Assembly (NCBI GenBank): GCA_001515955.1
Contig: LOES01000125.1
Span: 1 to 20,875 of the forward strand
Source: Clostridia bacterium BRH_c25
GTDB lineage: Bacteria; Bacillota_A; Clostridia; Lutisporales; Lutisporaceae
DNA length: 20,875 bases
Direction: 5' to 3'
Shown here piece after piece: positions 7,689 to 15,853 of the stretch (its first letter is position 1; every line of letters starts with the position of its first letter). Position numbers and translations under genes: made by a program. The notes under the pieces are model-generated. The model saw only the letters and a program-made list of their open reading frames with translations. It searched no databases and was not told the DNA's origin.

Positions 7689-9326
7689 TTAAGCACTTAT
7701 CTTCTTGCCCTTGGACTTGCTTCCGAAGAATGTATTTATTGTGGTTGCAATCAATACTATTGCCAATACAAAGAGGACTGCGGCTATAACTCCAATGATA
7801 AGATTACCGCTTGCGAAGTTGTTTCTGCAGACTAATACAAGTGCTGTAAGTGTTACTGCAAACATAAACACCATCGGTATTACAGTCATAAGGTTCTTCT
7901 TGCCGGACTTGGCCAGCCATGCCGATACTGCAAGGAGTGATAAACCTGCAAGCAGCTGATTGGCAGAACCGAATATCGGCCATATCTTCGTATATCCGTA
8001 TGAAAGCAGTAATGCAGACAAACCTACAGTTATTGCAGTTGATACATACATATTACTCAGAGGTGATTTTGTCCCGTCCGCTTTGGTGGTCATTTCCTGG
8101 AATATATAGCGGCCTAATCTTGTTGCTGTGTCAAGACTTGTGAGAGCAAATGCAGAGAAGGCAAGTATTACGAATACCGTTCCGACAGAGACCGGAATCC
8201 CGAAATTGCTCATGAAGTCTGCAACACCACCTGCGAATATCTGAGCCGGAGTTCCCTTTGCTCCTACTATATAACTTACGGAAATAAGAGCTATAATAGC
8301 TAAAACACCTTCAATAAGCATTGCGCCATAGCCTACCAGCTTTGTATCCTTTTCATTGTCCAGCTGCTTTGAGCTTGTGCCGGAACCAACCAGAGAATGG
8401 AAGCCGGATATTGCTCCACAGGCTACTGTAACAAACAGCATGGGGAAGAGGTACTGGGCTTTGATGCCCTCGCCAACCGTGAAGCCTACAGATGCAGGTA
8501 TAGCCATTACAGGTCTTACTATCAGGACACCTATTACTGCTCCTGCAAGCATTGCATACAGCAGGAAGGAGCACAGATAGTCTCTGGGCTGCAGCAACAG
8601 CCAAACAGGCAATGTGGATGCTGCGAAGATATATATGATAAGTATTACGTCCCATGCCAGTTTTGAAAGCTTAAGCACCGGGAACTGATAACCTATCCAT
8701 ATGCAGAAGAACAACAGTGCCACACCGGCTACTGAAGATACAGTGAGGCTTGCTCCCTTTCTGTAAACAAAGAAACCGAAGGCCATTGCCAGCATAATAA
8801 ACAGTATCGATGCAGTGCCGGCCCGTGCTCCGGAAAGTACCTCGGGCTTTGCAGGATCAAAGGCGAAAGTGCTTGCACAAATGTCTGTAAAAGCTGCAAC
8901 AACCAGTATTAGTGTAAGATAGGCAAAGATGTTGAAGAGCTTCTTGCCATTTTCGCCGATGTTTATTCTTATTATTTCCCCTATGGACTTTCCTTCATGT
9001 CTGACTGATGCCAGAAGTGAACCCCAGTCATGTACACCACCCACAAATATACTTCCGATTACAATCCACAGGTATACCGGCAGCCATCCGAATATTGCAG
9101 CCGCTATAGGACCTGTAATAGGGCCGGCGCCGGCTATGGATGAAAAATGATGCCCTAAAAGTACTTTTGCGTTTGCGGGACAATAGTCAATATCGTCCCT
9201 CATTGTGTGGGCGGGAGTCTTTTTTTTGGGGTCAATACCCCAATGCTTTGCCAGGTAACCACCATAGGTTACATAGGCAACTAGAAACAGTACAATGCCT
9301 AACAATAATAAAGTCAATGAGTTCAT
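7689..9326 (-). CDS. cstA: CstA/BtsT-family inner-membrane transporter (carbon starvation protein)
   Basis: 545-residue polytopic membrane protein with about 15 hydrophobic segments. The CstA signature is clear: AKVLLGHHFSSIAGAGPITGP (residues 53-73), GGVHDWGSLLASVRHEGKSIGE (96-117), and the VGSGTSSKQLDNEKD loop in the second half. Characterised relatives import pyruvate (E. coli CstA and BtsT) or peptides (Campylobacter CstA). This is the short form usual in Firmicutes compared with about 700 residues in E. coli. Start ATG 9326 has AAGGGGG at 9334-9340. The start overlaps the stop of the upstream 173-residue gene by 4 bases (ATGA), implying translational coupling. Substrate here is inferred only from the family. 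Confidence 0.93.
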   Translation of the reverse strand: MNSLTLLLLGIVLFLVAYVTYGGYLAKHWGIDPKKKTPAHTMRDDIDYCPANAKVLLGHHFSSIAGAGPITGPIAAAIFGWLPVYLWIVIGSIFVGGVHDWGSLLASVRHEGKSIGEIIRINIGENGKKLFNIFAYLTLILVVAAFTDICASTFAFDPAKPEVLSGARAGTASILFIMLAMAFGFFVYRKGASLTVSSVAGVALLFFCIWIGYQFPVLKLSKLAWDVILIIYIFAASTLPVWLLLQPRDYLCSFLLYAMLAGAVIGVLIVRPVMAIPASVGFTVGEGIKAQYLFPMLFVTVACGAISGFHSLVGSGTSSKQLDNEKDTKLVGYGAMLIEGVLAIIALISVSYIVGAKGTPAQIFAGGVADFMSNFGIPVSVGTVFVILAFSAFALTSLDTATRLGRYIFQEMTTKADGTKSPLSNMYVSTAITVGLSALLLSYGYTKIWPIFGSANQLLAGLSLLAVSAWLAKSGKKNLMTVIPMVFMFAVTLTALVLVCRNNFASGNLIIGVIAAVLFVLAIVLIATTINTFFGSKSKGKKISA

Positions 9327-9844
9327 TTGATAACCCCCTTTTTATTTAAAGGTGTAAGCTGATACACCTTTTTTACCCGCTTACCCGCTTTGTTGGTTAT
9401 AATCTCATTGTTATTCAGGTCAACGCATATGAATCTTACATCACACCATCCTCTTAAGTAGAACAGGTATGCCTTGCTGCAGCTATATTTTCTTACTGCT
9501 TTTTTCGCATTATCATCTATACTGTTTCCAATGATTACTCCTGTAACATATGTGCTCATATGGTCCTTTCCCGGTTCAATGCATTCATGCGCTATTCTCT
9601 TTAAAAACCCTCCATAAGCGGCTATCTTTTCTTCAGTGACAGTATCAAACCTCTTAACATAGCAGTACTCATAGTTCTCATACCTGTCAACAACATCATT
9701 TTTTGTTATAAAGGTCCGTCCGCTGATATTGCAGAACCTTGCATGAATATCTATTGCTTCTTCGAAAAGTGTAATATCCTTTTCAATATTAAAATGCCTT
9801 TCATATTTCCTTTGCAGATTCTCCAGATACTCATCTTGTGTCAT
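9323..9844 (-). CDS. Uncharacterised 173-residue soluble protein, translationally coupled to cstA
   Basis: I do not recognise the family by name. The protein has 173 residues, no signal peptide and no membrane segment. The N-terminus is charged and helical (DEYLENLQRKYERHF). The middle has a NYEYCYVKRF strand and a hydrophobic VTGVIIGNS strand. The C-terminal half reads KAYLFYLRGWCDVRFICVDLNNNEIITNKAGK, suggesting a beta-alpha-beta fold with a conserved-looking RGWCDVR turn. ATG 9844 is preceded by GGAGGA (9850-9856), and its stop overlaps the cstA start by 4 bases, so both are made together. It may be a cytosolic partner or regulator of the transporter, but no function can be assigned from the sequence. 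Confidence 0.85.
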   Translation of the reverse strand: MTQDEYLENLQRKYERHFNIEKDITLFEEAIDIHARFCNISGRTFITKNDVVDRYENYEYCYVKRFDTVTEEKIAAYGGFLKRIAHECIEPGKDHMSTYVTGVIIGNSIDDNAKKAVRKYSCSKAYLFYLRGWCDVRFICVDLNNNEIITNKAGKRVKKVYQLTPLNKKGVIK

Positions 9845-9922
9845 ATTATCTCCTCCGCGCTGTTTTTATTTACAATTATGTCATATTATGTTTATATTTA
9901 CATATTATTCTATATATAATTT

Positions 9923-9951
9923 ATTATAGCACAGGTATACCGTATCATTAA
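9923..9951 (-). promoter_or_regulatory. Sigma-A promoter of the 173-aa/cstA operon
   Basis: On the minus strand -35 TTAATG (9946-9951), a 17-base spacer and a consensus extended -10 TGCTATAAT (hexamer 9923-9928). The spacer contains an 8-base palindrome GGTATACC (9934-9941), a possible operator. It lies about 80 bases before the ATG at 9844. Confidence 0.7.
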
Positions 9952-9953
9952 GT

Positions 9954-9973
9954 TTTGTTAAATATATAACAAA
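9954..9973. promoter_or_regulatory. Inverted repeat between divergent promoters (operator candidate)
   Basis: TTTGTTA (9954-9960), spacer AATATA, TAACAAA (9967-9973). It is a perfect 7-base dyad just outside the -35 boxes of both the leftward cstA promoter and the rightward ABC-transporter promoter. This is a typical place for a dimeric regulator, but AT-rich DNA produces such dyads by chance and no regulator gene is nearby. Confidence 0.4.
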
Positions 9974-9980
9974 CAAATGC

Positions 9981-10009
9981 TTGTAAACTTTATTCATTAG
10001 ATATAAAAT
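9981..10009 (+). promoter_or_regulatory. Promoter of the ABC exporter genes
   Basis: -35 TTGTAA (9981-9986), 17-base spacer and -10 TAAAAT (10004-10009). The transcript would start near 10016, leaving a leader of only about 42 bases before ATG 10058. Confidence 0.5.
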
Positions 10010-10057
10010 CTTAATGTATGACAATTAGTATTTTCTGGATATGTATTGGAGGGTTAT

Positions 10058-11809
10058 ATGCGCACTTTTGTCTATTTGAAAGAATTTTTCATACAAAATA
10101 AATGGAAGTATATCTGGGGTGTTATTGTACTTGTTATGGTAGATGCCTTACAGCTAATCACACCTAAGATTATCGGACGGATTATCGACAACCTGGGGGA
10201 TGGCACCCTTTCAATGAGAGACATTTATTTTTATATAGGAGCCATTATTCTTATAGCAACGCTTATAGCTGCCTGCAGGTTCACGTGGAGAATACTCGTA
10301 CTGGGTTCTTCAAGAAGCCTTGAGTATTGGCTCAGAAATAAGCTCTTCTCCCATTTGGAGCTTATGGCACCTACCTTTTTCAATAATCATAAAACAGGAG
10401 ACCTTATGGCTCACGCCACCAACGATATAAATGCCGTAAGAATGGCCTTCGGTCACGGAATTGTCATGATAACCGATGCTGTATTCCTTACTTCTGCAAC
10501 AATAATAATTATGGTCGCAACTATTGATCTTCGGCTAACAGCAGCTGCCTTGCTGCCTCTTCCGGTAATAGCCGCTCTTATGATCTTCTTTGGGAAGATG
10601 GTTCAAAGCAGATTCAAGAATGTTCAGGAAGCTTTTTCAGGGCTTACGGACAGAGTGCAGGAGAGCATTTCCGGCATTCGTGTTGTAAAGTCCTTTGTCC
10701 AGGAGGATAGTGAAATAAAAAAGTTCTCTGTCTTCAATGACGGTTATGTGAAAAGAAATATGGAGCTTATAAAGGTCTGGGGGCTTATGTTCCCTTCGGT
10801 AGCCTTCATTGGTTCCCTCAGCTTCCTCCTGGCTCTTTACTATGGGGGCTTGCTGGTAATTGACGATGAGCTGTCCCTGGGTCAGTTCGTATCTTTTATT
10901 GCATATCTTGGGCTGCTAACCTGGCCTATGATGGCTCTTGGGTGGGTTATAAACATACTTCAGAGAGGTACTGCCTCGATGAAAAGAATCAATGAAATAC
11001 TGGATACTGCTCCTGAAATATTCGACAGGGAAAATGTCATGGATATTCAAGATTACATTCCTTCCATCGAGTTCAAGAACCTTAACTTCACATATCCCGG
11101 TGCAGCTTACCCGGCTCTATCAGGAATCAACCTAAGCATAAAAGAAGGCCGGACACTTGCCATTGTCGGCAAAACAGGCAGCGGCAAAACCACCCTGGCC
11201 AATCTGATCATGAGACTTTATAACACAAATAGTGGAGAACTTCTTATAGGCGGTCTGGATATTAATGATATACCTCTTAGGGAGCTGCGTAAAAATATAG
11301 GGTATGTCCCACAGGATAATTTCCTTTTCTCTGCTTCAATAAAAGATAACATAGCTTTCTCCGATACTTCCATGGGTATGGAGCGAATTTTTGCAGCAGC
11401 AAAAACAGCACAGGTTTATGATAGTATCATGGATTTTCCTGAGAAATTCGATACCATCCTGGGTGAAAGAGGTGTGACCTTGTCCGGAGGACAAAAGCAA
11501 AGGGTTTCCATAGCAAGGTCTATAGCAAAGGATCCAAAAATAATAATACTTGATGATTCCTTATCTGCAGTAGATACAAAAACTGAAGAACAGATCCTTG
11601 CAGGCCTAAAACAGGTAATGAAGAGTAAAACTGCTGTTGTCATAGCCCATAGGATATCTACAATAAAGGATGCCGATGAAATAATAGTACTTGATGAAGG
11701 CAGAATTATTGAACAGGGTACTCATGAAGGGCTGCTTGGAATGAAGGGACTCTATAACAGTATATATGAAAAGCAGCTGCTCGAAGAGAAACTCGAGCAG
11801 GAAGCGTAG
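10058..11809 (+). CDS. bmrC: Heterodimeric multidrug ABC exporter, subunit with degenerate ATP site (BmrC/YheI-like)
   Basis: 583-residue half transporter with an N-terminal six-helix exporter domain (about 1-310) and a C-terminal ATPase domain. Visible motifs are Walker A GKTGSGKT (371-378), signature LSGGQ (475-479), Walker B ILDD with D499 and the H-loop H531. The catalytic glutamate after Walker B is replaced by Asp (D500). This is the hallmark of the degenerate-site subunit in heterodimeric exporters such as BmrC/BmrD, LmrC/LmrD and TM287/288. The length and the DDSLSAVD sequence match BmrC best. An in-frame TTG at 10046 precedes the ribosome site GGAGGG (10048-10053), so ATG 10058 is taken as the start. 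The next gene encodes the partner subunit. The symbol is by resemblance; the substrate is unknown. Confidence 0.92.
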   Translation: MRTFVYLKEFFIQNKWKYIWGVIVLVMVDALQLITPKIIGRIIDNLGDGTLSMRDIYFYIGAIILIATLIAACRFTWRILVLGSSRSLEYWLRNKLFSHLELMAPTFFNNHKTGDLMAHATNDINAVRMAFGHGIVMITDAVFLTSATIIIMVATIDLRLTAAALLPLPVIAALMIFFGKMVQSRFKNVQEAFSGLTDRVQESISGIRVVKSFVQEDSEIKKFSVFNDGYVKRNMELIKVWGLMFPSVAFIGSLSFLLALYYGGLLVIDDELSLGQFVSFIAYLGLLTWPMMALGWVINILQRGTASMKRINEILDTAPEIFDRENVMDIQDYIPSIEFKNLNFTYPGAAYPALSGINLSIKEGRTLAIVGKTGSGKTTLANLIMRLYNTNSGELLIGGLDINDIPLRELRKNIGYVPQDNFLFSASIKDNIAFSDTSMGMERIFAAAKTAQVYDSIMDFPEKFDTILGERGVTLSGGQKQRVSIARSIAKDPKIIILDDSLSAVDTKTEEQILAGLKQVMKSKTAVVIAHRISTIKDADEIIVLDEGRIIEQGTHEGLLGMKGLYNSIYEKQLLEEKLEQEA

Positions 11810-11819
11810 AGGTGCGGAA

Positions 11820-13880
11820 ATGAATAATAATTTCAAAGAAGAAGAAGCTCTGGGAAAGGCTTTTGATATCAAGCTCATGAAACGGTTGCTCAAATATACA
11901 AAGCCTTATTGGTGGATGCTGGTTCTTTGTATTTTACTGCTGACCCTTATTACTGCTGCAGACCTTGCAAGGCCTTATCTGATAAAGATGGCAATTGATG
12001 ACCATATCTCTGCCTATAACTCACCAATGGCCGTCTTTGACAAGGAGCCCGGATATCCCAGTGTCAAATACAAGGACAAATATTATATTAGGGAGAGCTT
12101 ACTTGCCGATGGATATGAGACGGCTGAAAGACATCAGATAGTAAAAATCGGAAAGAGCAACTACCTTATAAATGGAACCTTTTCCAATACCTCTATGTCG
12201 GAATTAACAGTAAAAAAGGAAGGGGAAAGGTATGCAGTCTCTTCCTCTGAAAACAGCTTTTACGGAGAGCTGTTGTCCGCGGAAGAGTATAAATCCTTTC
12301 GGAATCAAGATAGGACAGGCATAAAAAGAATATCAATCATATTTCTGCTTACCATTTTGAGCAGCTTTCTCCTTAATTACATACAGGTTTATATATTGAA
12401 CTATACCGGACAGAAAATTATATACAACATGCGTCAGGAGCTTTTTGCACATATTCAGAAGCTGTCCCTCTCCTTCTTTGACAGGAATCCGGTTGGGAGG
12501 CTGGTGACAAGGGTAACAAATGATATGGAAAATCTGAATGAGATGTACACCGCTGTGCTTGTAAACCTCTTCAAGGATGTGCTTATGCTCTGCGGTATAA
12601 TCATCATAATGCTTAAAATGAATACACAGCTGGCACTGGTAAGCTTCACTATTCTTCCTTTAATAATAGTTTCTGCTGCAATATTCAGGCTCCATGCAAG
12701 AAATGCATACCGTCAGACACGGGTTAAGCTTGCCAAAATAAATGCCGATCTAAGTGAAAATATATCCGGAATGCGTATTATACAGATTTTCAACAGAGAG
12801 AATTATAAATATAAAGAATTTAAGGGTATCAATAAGGAATACCGGGAGGCAAGCATGCGGGAGCTGCTTGTGTTTGCCATATTCAGACCTTCCATGGATC
12901 TTATATATTCCCTGGCATTATCCTTACTGATTTGGTACGGCGGCGCAAGGATGCTTTCCGGAGTACTCCCCTTCGGAGTGCTGTTCGCATTTATAAACTA
13001 TATTGAACAGTTTTTCCAGCCGATTAACGATCTGACTGAAAAGTTCAATATCCTTCAAGCAGCAATGGCATCATCAGAAAGAATATTCCTTCTCCTTGAT
13101 GAGAAGGAAACTCTTGAAAATCCTGCTGCTCCTGTTGAGCTTGGAAGGATAAAAGGGAATATTGAGTTTAAGAATGTATGGTTTGCTTATGAAGGAGAAA
13201 ACTGGGTGCTGAGGGATGTGAGCTTCAAAATACGTGCAGGAGAGACAGCTGCCTTTGTAGGAGCAACCGGAGCAGGAAAAACCTCAATAATCAGTCTTAT
13301 TGGCAGGTTATATGACATACAGAAGGGTGAAATACTTATTGACGGAAAGAATATCAAGGAAATAGACAAGTATGAGTTAAGATCACAGATTGGAACTGTA
13401 CTTCAGGATGTTTTTCTCTTCTCTGGAGATATTAAGTCGAACATACGGCTTAATGAGGAGGATATTGACGATAATACTATTAAACAGACCTCAAGCTTTG
13501 TTAATGCAGATAAGTTCATAGAAAAGCTGCCAAAGGGCTATGATGAGGAGGTCAAGGAAAGGGGAGCCACCTTTTCCGCCGGTCAAAGACAGCTTCTGGC
13601 CTTTGCAAGGGCTCTGGCCTTTGACCCTTCGGTACTGGTGCTGGATGAAGCAACCTCCAATATAGATACTGAGACAGAAATACTAATCCAGGACGCGATA
13701 AAAAAGGTTATCAAGAATAGGACTACCATAGTCATAGCTCACAGGCTTTCAACCATACAGCATGCAAATAATATAATGGTGATGCATAAGGGGAAAATCA
13801 GGGAAATGGGCACTCACCAGGAGCTTTTGGATAGGAAAGGTATGTACTATGACCTGTACCTGTTGCAATATAAGGAATAA
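11820..13880 (+). CDS. bmrD: Heterodimeric multidrug ABC exporter, catalytically competent subunit (BmrD/YheH-like)
   Basis: 686-residue partner of the preceding half transporter. After the first membrane helix (about 30-50) there is an extra segment of roughly 105 residues (about 61-168) before the second helix. This is the external domain also seen in BmrD and explains the greater length. ATPase motifs: Walker A GATGAGKT (481-488), Walker B VLVLDE with D609 and the intact catalytic E610, and H641. The signature is non-canonical, FSAGQ (585-589) instead of LSGGQ. It should therefore form the degenerate site together with the Walker motifs of the BmrC-like subunit. The ORF is open from 11766, but GAGGTG at 11809-11814 sets ATG 11820, 10 bases after the upstream stop. 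The two are evidently one operon, ended by the hairpin at 13887. Confidence 0.92.
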   Translation: MNNNFKEEEALGKAFDIKLMKRLLKYTKPYWWMLVLCILLLTLITAADLARPYLIKMAIDDHISAYNSPMAVFDKEPGYPSVKYKDKYYIRESLLADGYETAERHQIVKIGKSNYLINGTFSNTSMSELTVKKEGERYAVSSSENSFYGELLSAEEYKSFRNQDRTGIKRISIIFLLTILSSFLLNYIQVYILNYTGQKIIYNMRQELFAHIQKLSLSFFDRNPVGRLVTRVTNDMENLNEMYTAVLVNLFKDVLMLCGIIIIMLKMNTQLALVSFTILPLIIVSAAIFRLHARNAYRQTRVKLAKINADLSENISGMRIIQIFNRENYKYKEFKGINKEYREASMRELLVFAIFRPSMDLIYSLALSLLIWYGGARMLSGVLPFGVLFAFINYIEQFFQPINDLTEKFNILQAAMASSERIFLLLDEKETLENPAAPVELGRIKGNIEFKNVWFAYEGENWVLRDVSFKIRAGETAAFVGATGAGKTSIISLIGRLYDIQKGEILIDGKNIKEIDKYELRSQIGTVLQDVFLFSGDIKSNIRLNEEDIDDNTIKQTSSFVNADKFIEKLPKGYDEEVKERGATFSAGQRQLLAFARALAFDPSVLVLDEATSNIDTETEILIQDAIKKVIKNRTTIVIAHRLSTIQHANNIMVMHKGKIREMGTHQELLDRKGMYYDLYLLQYKE

Positions 13881-13886
13881 GCGGCA

Positions 13887-13919
13887 AGAGCCGCCGTTTA
13901 AGCGGCGGCTCTCGTTTTT
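13887..13919 (+). terminator. Intrinsic terminator of the ABC exporter operon
   Basis: GC-rich 10-base stem AGAGCCGCCG (13887-13896) / CGGCGGCTCT (13903-13912), six-base loop, then CG and five T. It begins six bases after the stop at 13880. The stop codon of the convergent MFS gene (13898-13900) lies in its loop. Confidence 0.9.
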
Positions 13920-15106
13920 ATCCTATGGTATAAAAGACTAATCAGCAGGCATAATGCAGTTATATAGCCTGCTGCAATAACCAGTACATCCAGTATGCTT
14001 ATACCGGCAAGTATAAAGGAGAACAATCCGAAAAAGCCAATGGCATAGAGATTATGCACCAGGGATATGACGGAATGTACTGTTGAACGGCCCTGCTCCT
14101 CGATTTTCTGCTGGACGTAATTCTCCTGCATTACATATGCTACCGACATCAGGAGATAAAATAGTCCATACAAAGGCATGAGGGCAATACTTCCAAACCA
14201 TCCTGACAAGCCTAAAAGAACTCCGGCAATAATACAGACCAAGCCTATTCCATAGAAGCTATCCTTTATTCCAAAGCGTACCAGCTTATGTTTGATACGA
14301 TAGGCTATCCTGTTACCAAAGGCTTCAAGCAAATAGCGCACACTCGTCCATATACCGACAAGTCCCAGATTCAGGCCGAATCTGTCTGCGATCAGCGAAT
14401 CATACTCGTCAAGTATTCCAGCAACACCTATAACCGTTACAAACATGGCAATGACCGTAAACAGAAGCTTATTGCCAGTACAAAGCTTAATTGCATCCTT
14501 TAATGTAGTTATACCTTGCCTTAAAGGTTCGATATATTTTCTCCTGCTCTTACCGGCATAAAAATTGACTTCATGGAACCTTAACACAATAAGTGTGCTA
14601 ACCGCCATAAAGAATACAGATACGGCAAGCACAAGCTTCATACCCAGCCCCATGGCCAGGAATCCACCTGATAAACAGGACAGTGCAACGGCTATTCTTT
14701 CATAATAATTGCCTTTTCCATAGATCCTGTCAAAAGTTCCTTCTTCCCCTTCAAGCTTCAGGCTGTCATAAAGCAGAGCTTCCTCAGAGCCGGAAACAAA
14801 GGATTCACAAATACCCCAAAGAATAAATCCCGCTGCAAACAGAAAGAAGCCTTCGGAAAAAAACCATAAGAGGTATGCCGCTGTTTTACACAGACTTCCA
14901 ATTACAAGCATATTTCTTCTGTTCCAAATGTCTGCCAGAACACCTGTAGGCACTTCCAGCAAAACTATCGGTACTGACCATATGGCAAGCAATAAAGATA
15001 TTTGCTGCACCGATAGGCCTTTTGCTTCAAAAAGCAGCAGATATACTGGATAAACCGGTACGAGATGTTGTACAAACTTGTACAAAAAATATAATTTAGT
15101 ATTCAA
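13898..15106 (-). CDS. MFS transporter (drug-efflux type)
   Basis: 402-residue membrane protein with about 12 hydrophobic segments in two halves. The loop after the second helix, EVPTGVLADIWNRR (about 51-64), is the family motif-A region seen in proton-driven efflux pumps. The region EEALLYDSLK in helix 4/5 is common in Firmicute MFS proteins of this kind. The substrate is unknown. The start is TTG 15106, because the ATGs just upstream (15111 and 15114) are followed at once by TGA. The ribosome site GGGAG (15116-15120) is nine bases away and is buried in a predicted hairpin (15118-15156). The last codons (RAAA) and stop lie in the terminator of the convergent ABC operon, so the two genes end within 20 bases of each other. 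Confidence 0.88.
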   Translation of the reverse strand: MNTKLYFLYKFVQHLVPVYPVYLLLFEAKGLSVQQISLLLAIWSVPIVLLEVPTGVLADIWNRRNMLVIGSLCKTAAYLLWFFSEGFFLFAAGFILWGICESFVSGSEEALLYDSLKLEGEEGTFDRIYGKGNYYERIAVALSCLSGGFLAMGLGMKLVLAVSVFFMAVSTLIVLRFHEVNFYAGKSRRKYIEPLRQGITTLKDAIKLCTGNKLLFTVIAMFVTVIGVAGILDEYDSLIADRFGLNLGLVGIWTSVRYLLEAFGNRIAYRIKHKLVRFGIKDSFYGIGLVCIIAGVLLGLSGWFGSIALMPLYGLFYLLMSVAYVMQENYVQQKIEEQGRSTVHSVISLVHNLYAIGFFGLFSFILAGISILDVLVIAAGYITALCLLISLLYHRIKTRAAA

Positions 15107-15117
15107 GACATCATTCT

Positions 15118-15156
15118 CCCTTTCACATTAGAATAACAGCTTTTTCTGTAAAAGGG
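15118..15156 (-). promoter_or_regulatory. Hairpin sequestering the MFS ribosome-binding site
   Basis: On the minus-strand RNA CCCUUUUACA (15156-15147) pairs with UGUGAAAGGG (15127-15118). This makes ten pairs including one U.G, with a 19-base loop. The right arm contains the first three bases of the MFS Shine-Dalgarno GGGAG (15120-15116). Together with the short ORF upstream this is the layout of translational attenuation. Confidence 0.5.
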
Positions 15157-15176
15157 GGACCTCGGACACTTAAATG

Positions 15177-15218
15177 TTATTGTCCTGTATCACAGTATGC
15201 ATAACCCTGATAATTCAT
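15177..15218 (-). CDS. Putative 13-residue leader peptide upstream of the MFS gene
   Basis: ATG 15218 to TAA 15177-15179, reading MNYQGYAYCDTGQ. It has an ideal ribosome site GGAGG (15226-15230) seven bases before the ATG, stronger than that of the MFS gene. It lies between the DJ-1 gene stop (15248) and the hairpin that hides the MFS ribosome site. Its last codons fall in a small stem (GGACA/TGTCC). It resembles the leader peptides of inducible resistance genes, where drug-stalled ribosomes open a downstream hairpin. Not recognised as a known leader; the coding claim rests on the ribosome site and position alone. Confidence 0.4.
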   Translation of the reverse strand: MNYQGYAYCDTGQ

Positions 15219-15247
15219 ATACTTACCTCCATCCTTACACTCTTATC

Positions 15248-15799
15248 TTAACCCTGTACAATCATTCCTTCTCTCAATTCTTCCGCTGTTTCATTGTCCG
15301 CCAGCAGCTCCACCAGCCTCAAAGCAAAATATATTGCAGTTCCAGGACCCTTTGAGGTTATGAAGTTCCCTTCCTGTGAGATTATATCTTCACCTAATAC
15401 TGCCCCTTTAAGGGTTTCCTCAAAACCAGGATAGCAGACTGCTTTCTTCTTATCCAGAAGTCCCAATCTCCCCAGGATGCTTGGCGCCGCACATATAGCA
15501 GCTATCAGCTTATTCTTTTCGGCAAAACCAAGTATGACCTCTCTGAGGCCCTTATGCTCCCCAAGGTATTTTGTCCCGGGCATTCCGCCGGGAAGCACTA
15601 TCATATCTGCACCAAGACTATCTGTATTCTCAAAAACCTCATCTGCTGAAATGGTAATACCATGGGCTCCCTTTACTTCCTTCCTTCCGGTTATGGATAT
15701 CATCCTTGCATCAATTTCTGCCCGTCTTAATACATCAACGACAGTAATAGCCTCAATCTCCTCAAAACCCTCCGCAAGATAAACGTAAACCTTTTTCAT
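15248..15799 (-). CDS. DJ-1/PfpI (ThiJ/YajL) family protein
   Basis: 183-residue cytoplasmic protein of the DJ-1 superfamily, full length. The nucleophile-elbow cysteine is C103 in AAICAAPSILG. The family glutamate that contacts it is E16 in AEGFEEIEA, and the PGGMPGTKYL loop is at 70-79. These features match the DJ-1/YajL branch, whose members are linked to oxidative-stress protection and reported deglycase or glyoxalase activity; the true activity is debated. In-frame TTG 15817 precedes the ribosome site CTCCCTTC (15808-15815), so ATG 15799 is preferred. It lies 96 bases downstream of rnhC on the same strand without a visible promoter or terminator between, so the two may be co-transcribed. 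Confidence 0.9.
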   Translation of the reverse strand: MKKVYVYLAEGFEEIEAITVVDVLRRAEIDARMISITGRKEVKGAHGITISADEVFENTDSLGADMIVLPGGMPGTKYLGEHKGLREVILGFAEKNKLIAAICAAPSILGRLGLLDKKKAVCYPGFEETLKGAVLGEDIISQEGNFITSKGPGTAIYFALRLVELLADNETAEELREGMIVQG

Positions 15800-15853
15800 A
15801 CTCTTGTCTCCCTTCAATAATCTTCAAAGCCCTACCCTGATCGCGCAACTCGA

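Noticed and set aside
8353..8666. Overlapping ORFs of 74-100 codons on both strands within cstA.
   Set aside because: They lie inside a strongly recognised transporter gene and have no family resemblance or ribosome sites.
10010..10057. BmrB-like leader peptide before the ABC exporter.
   Set aside because: Only a four-codon ORF (ATGTATGACAATTAG) without a ribosome site is present.
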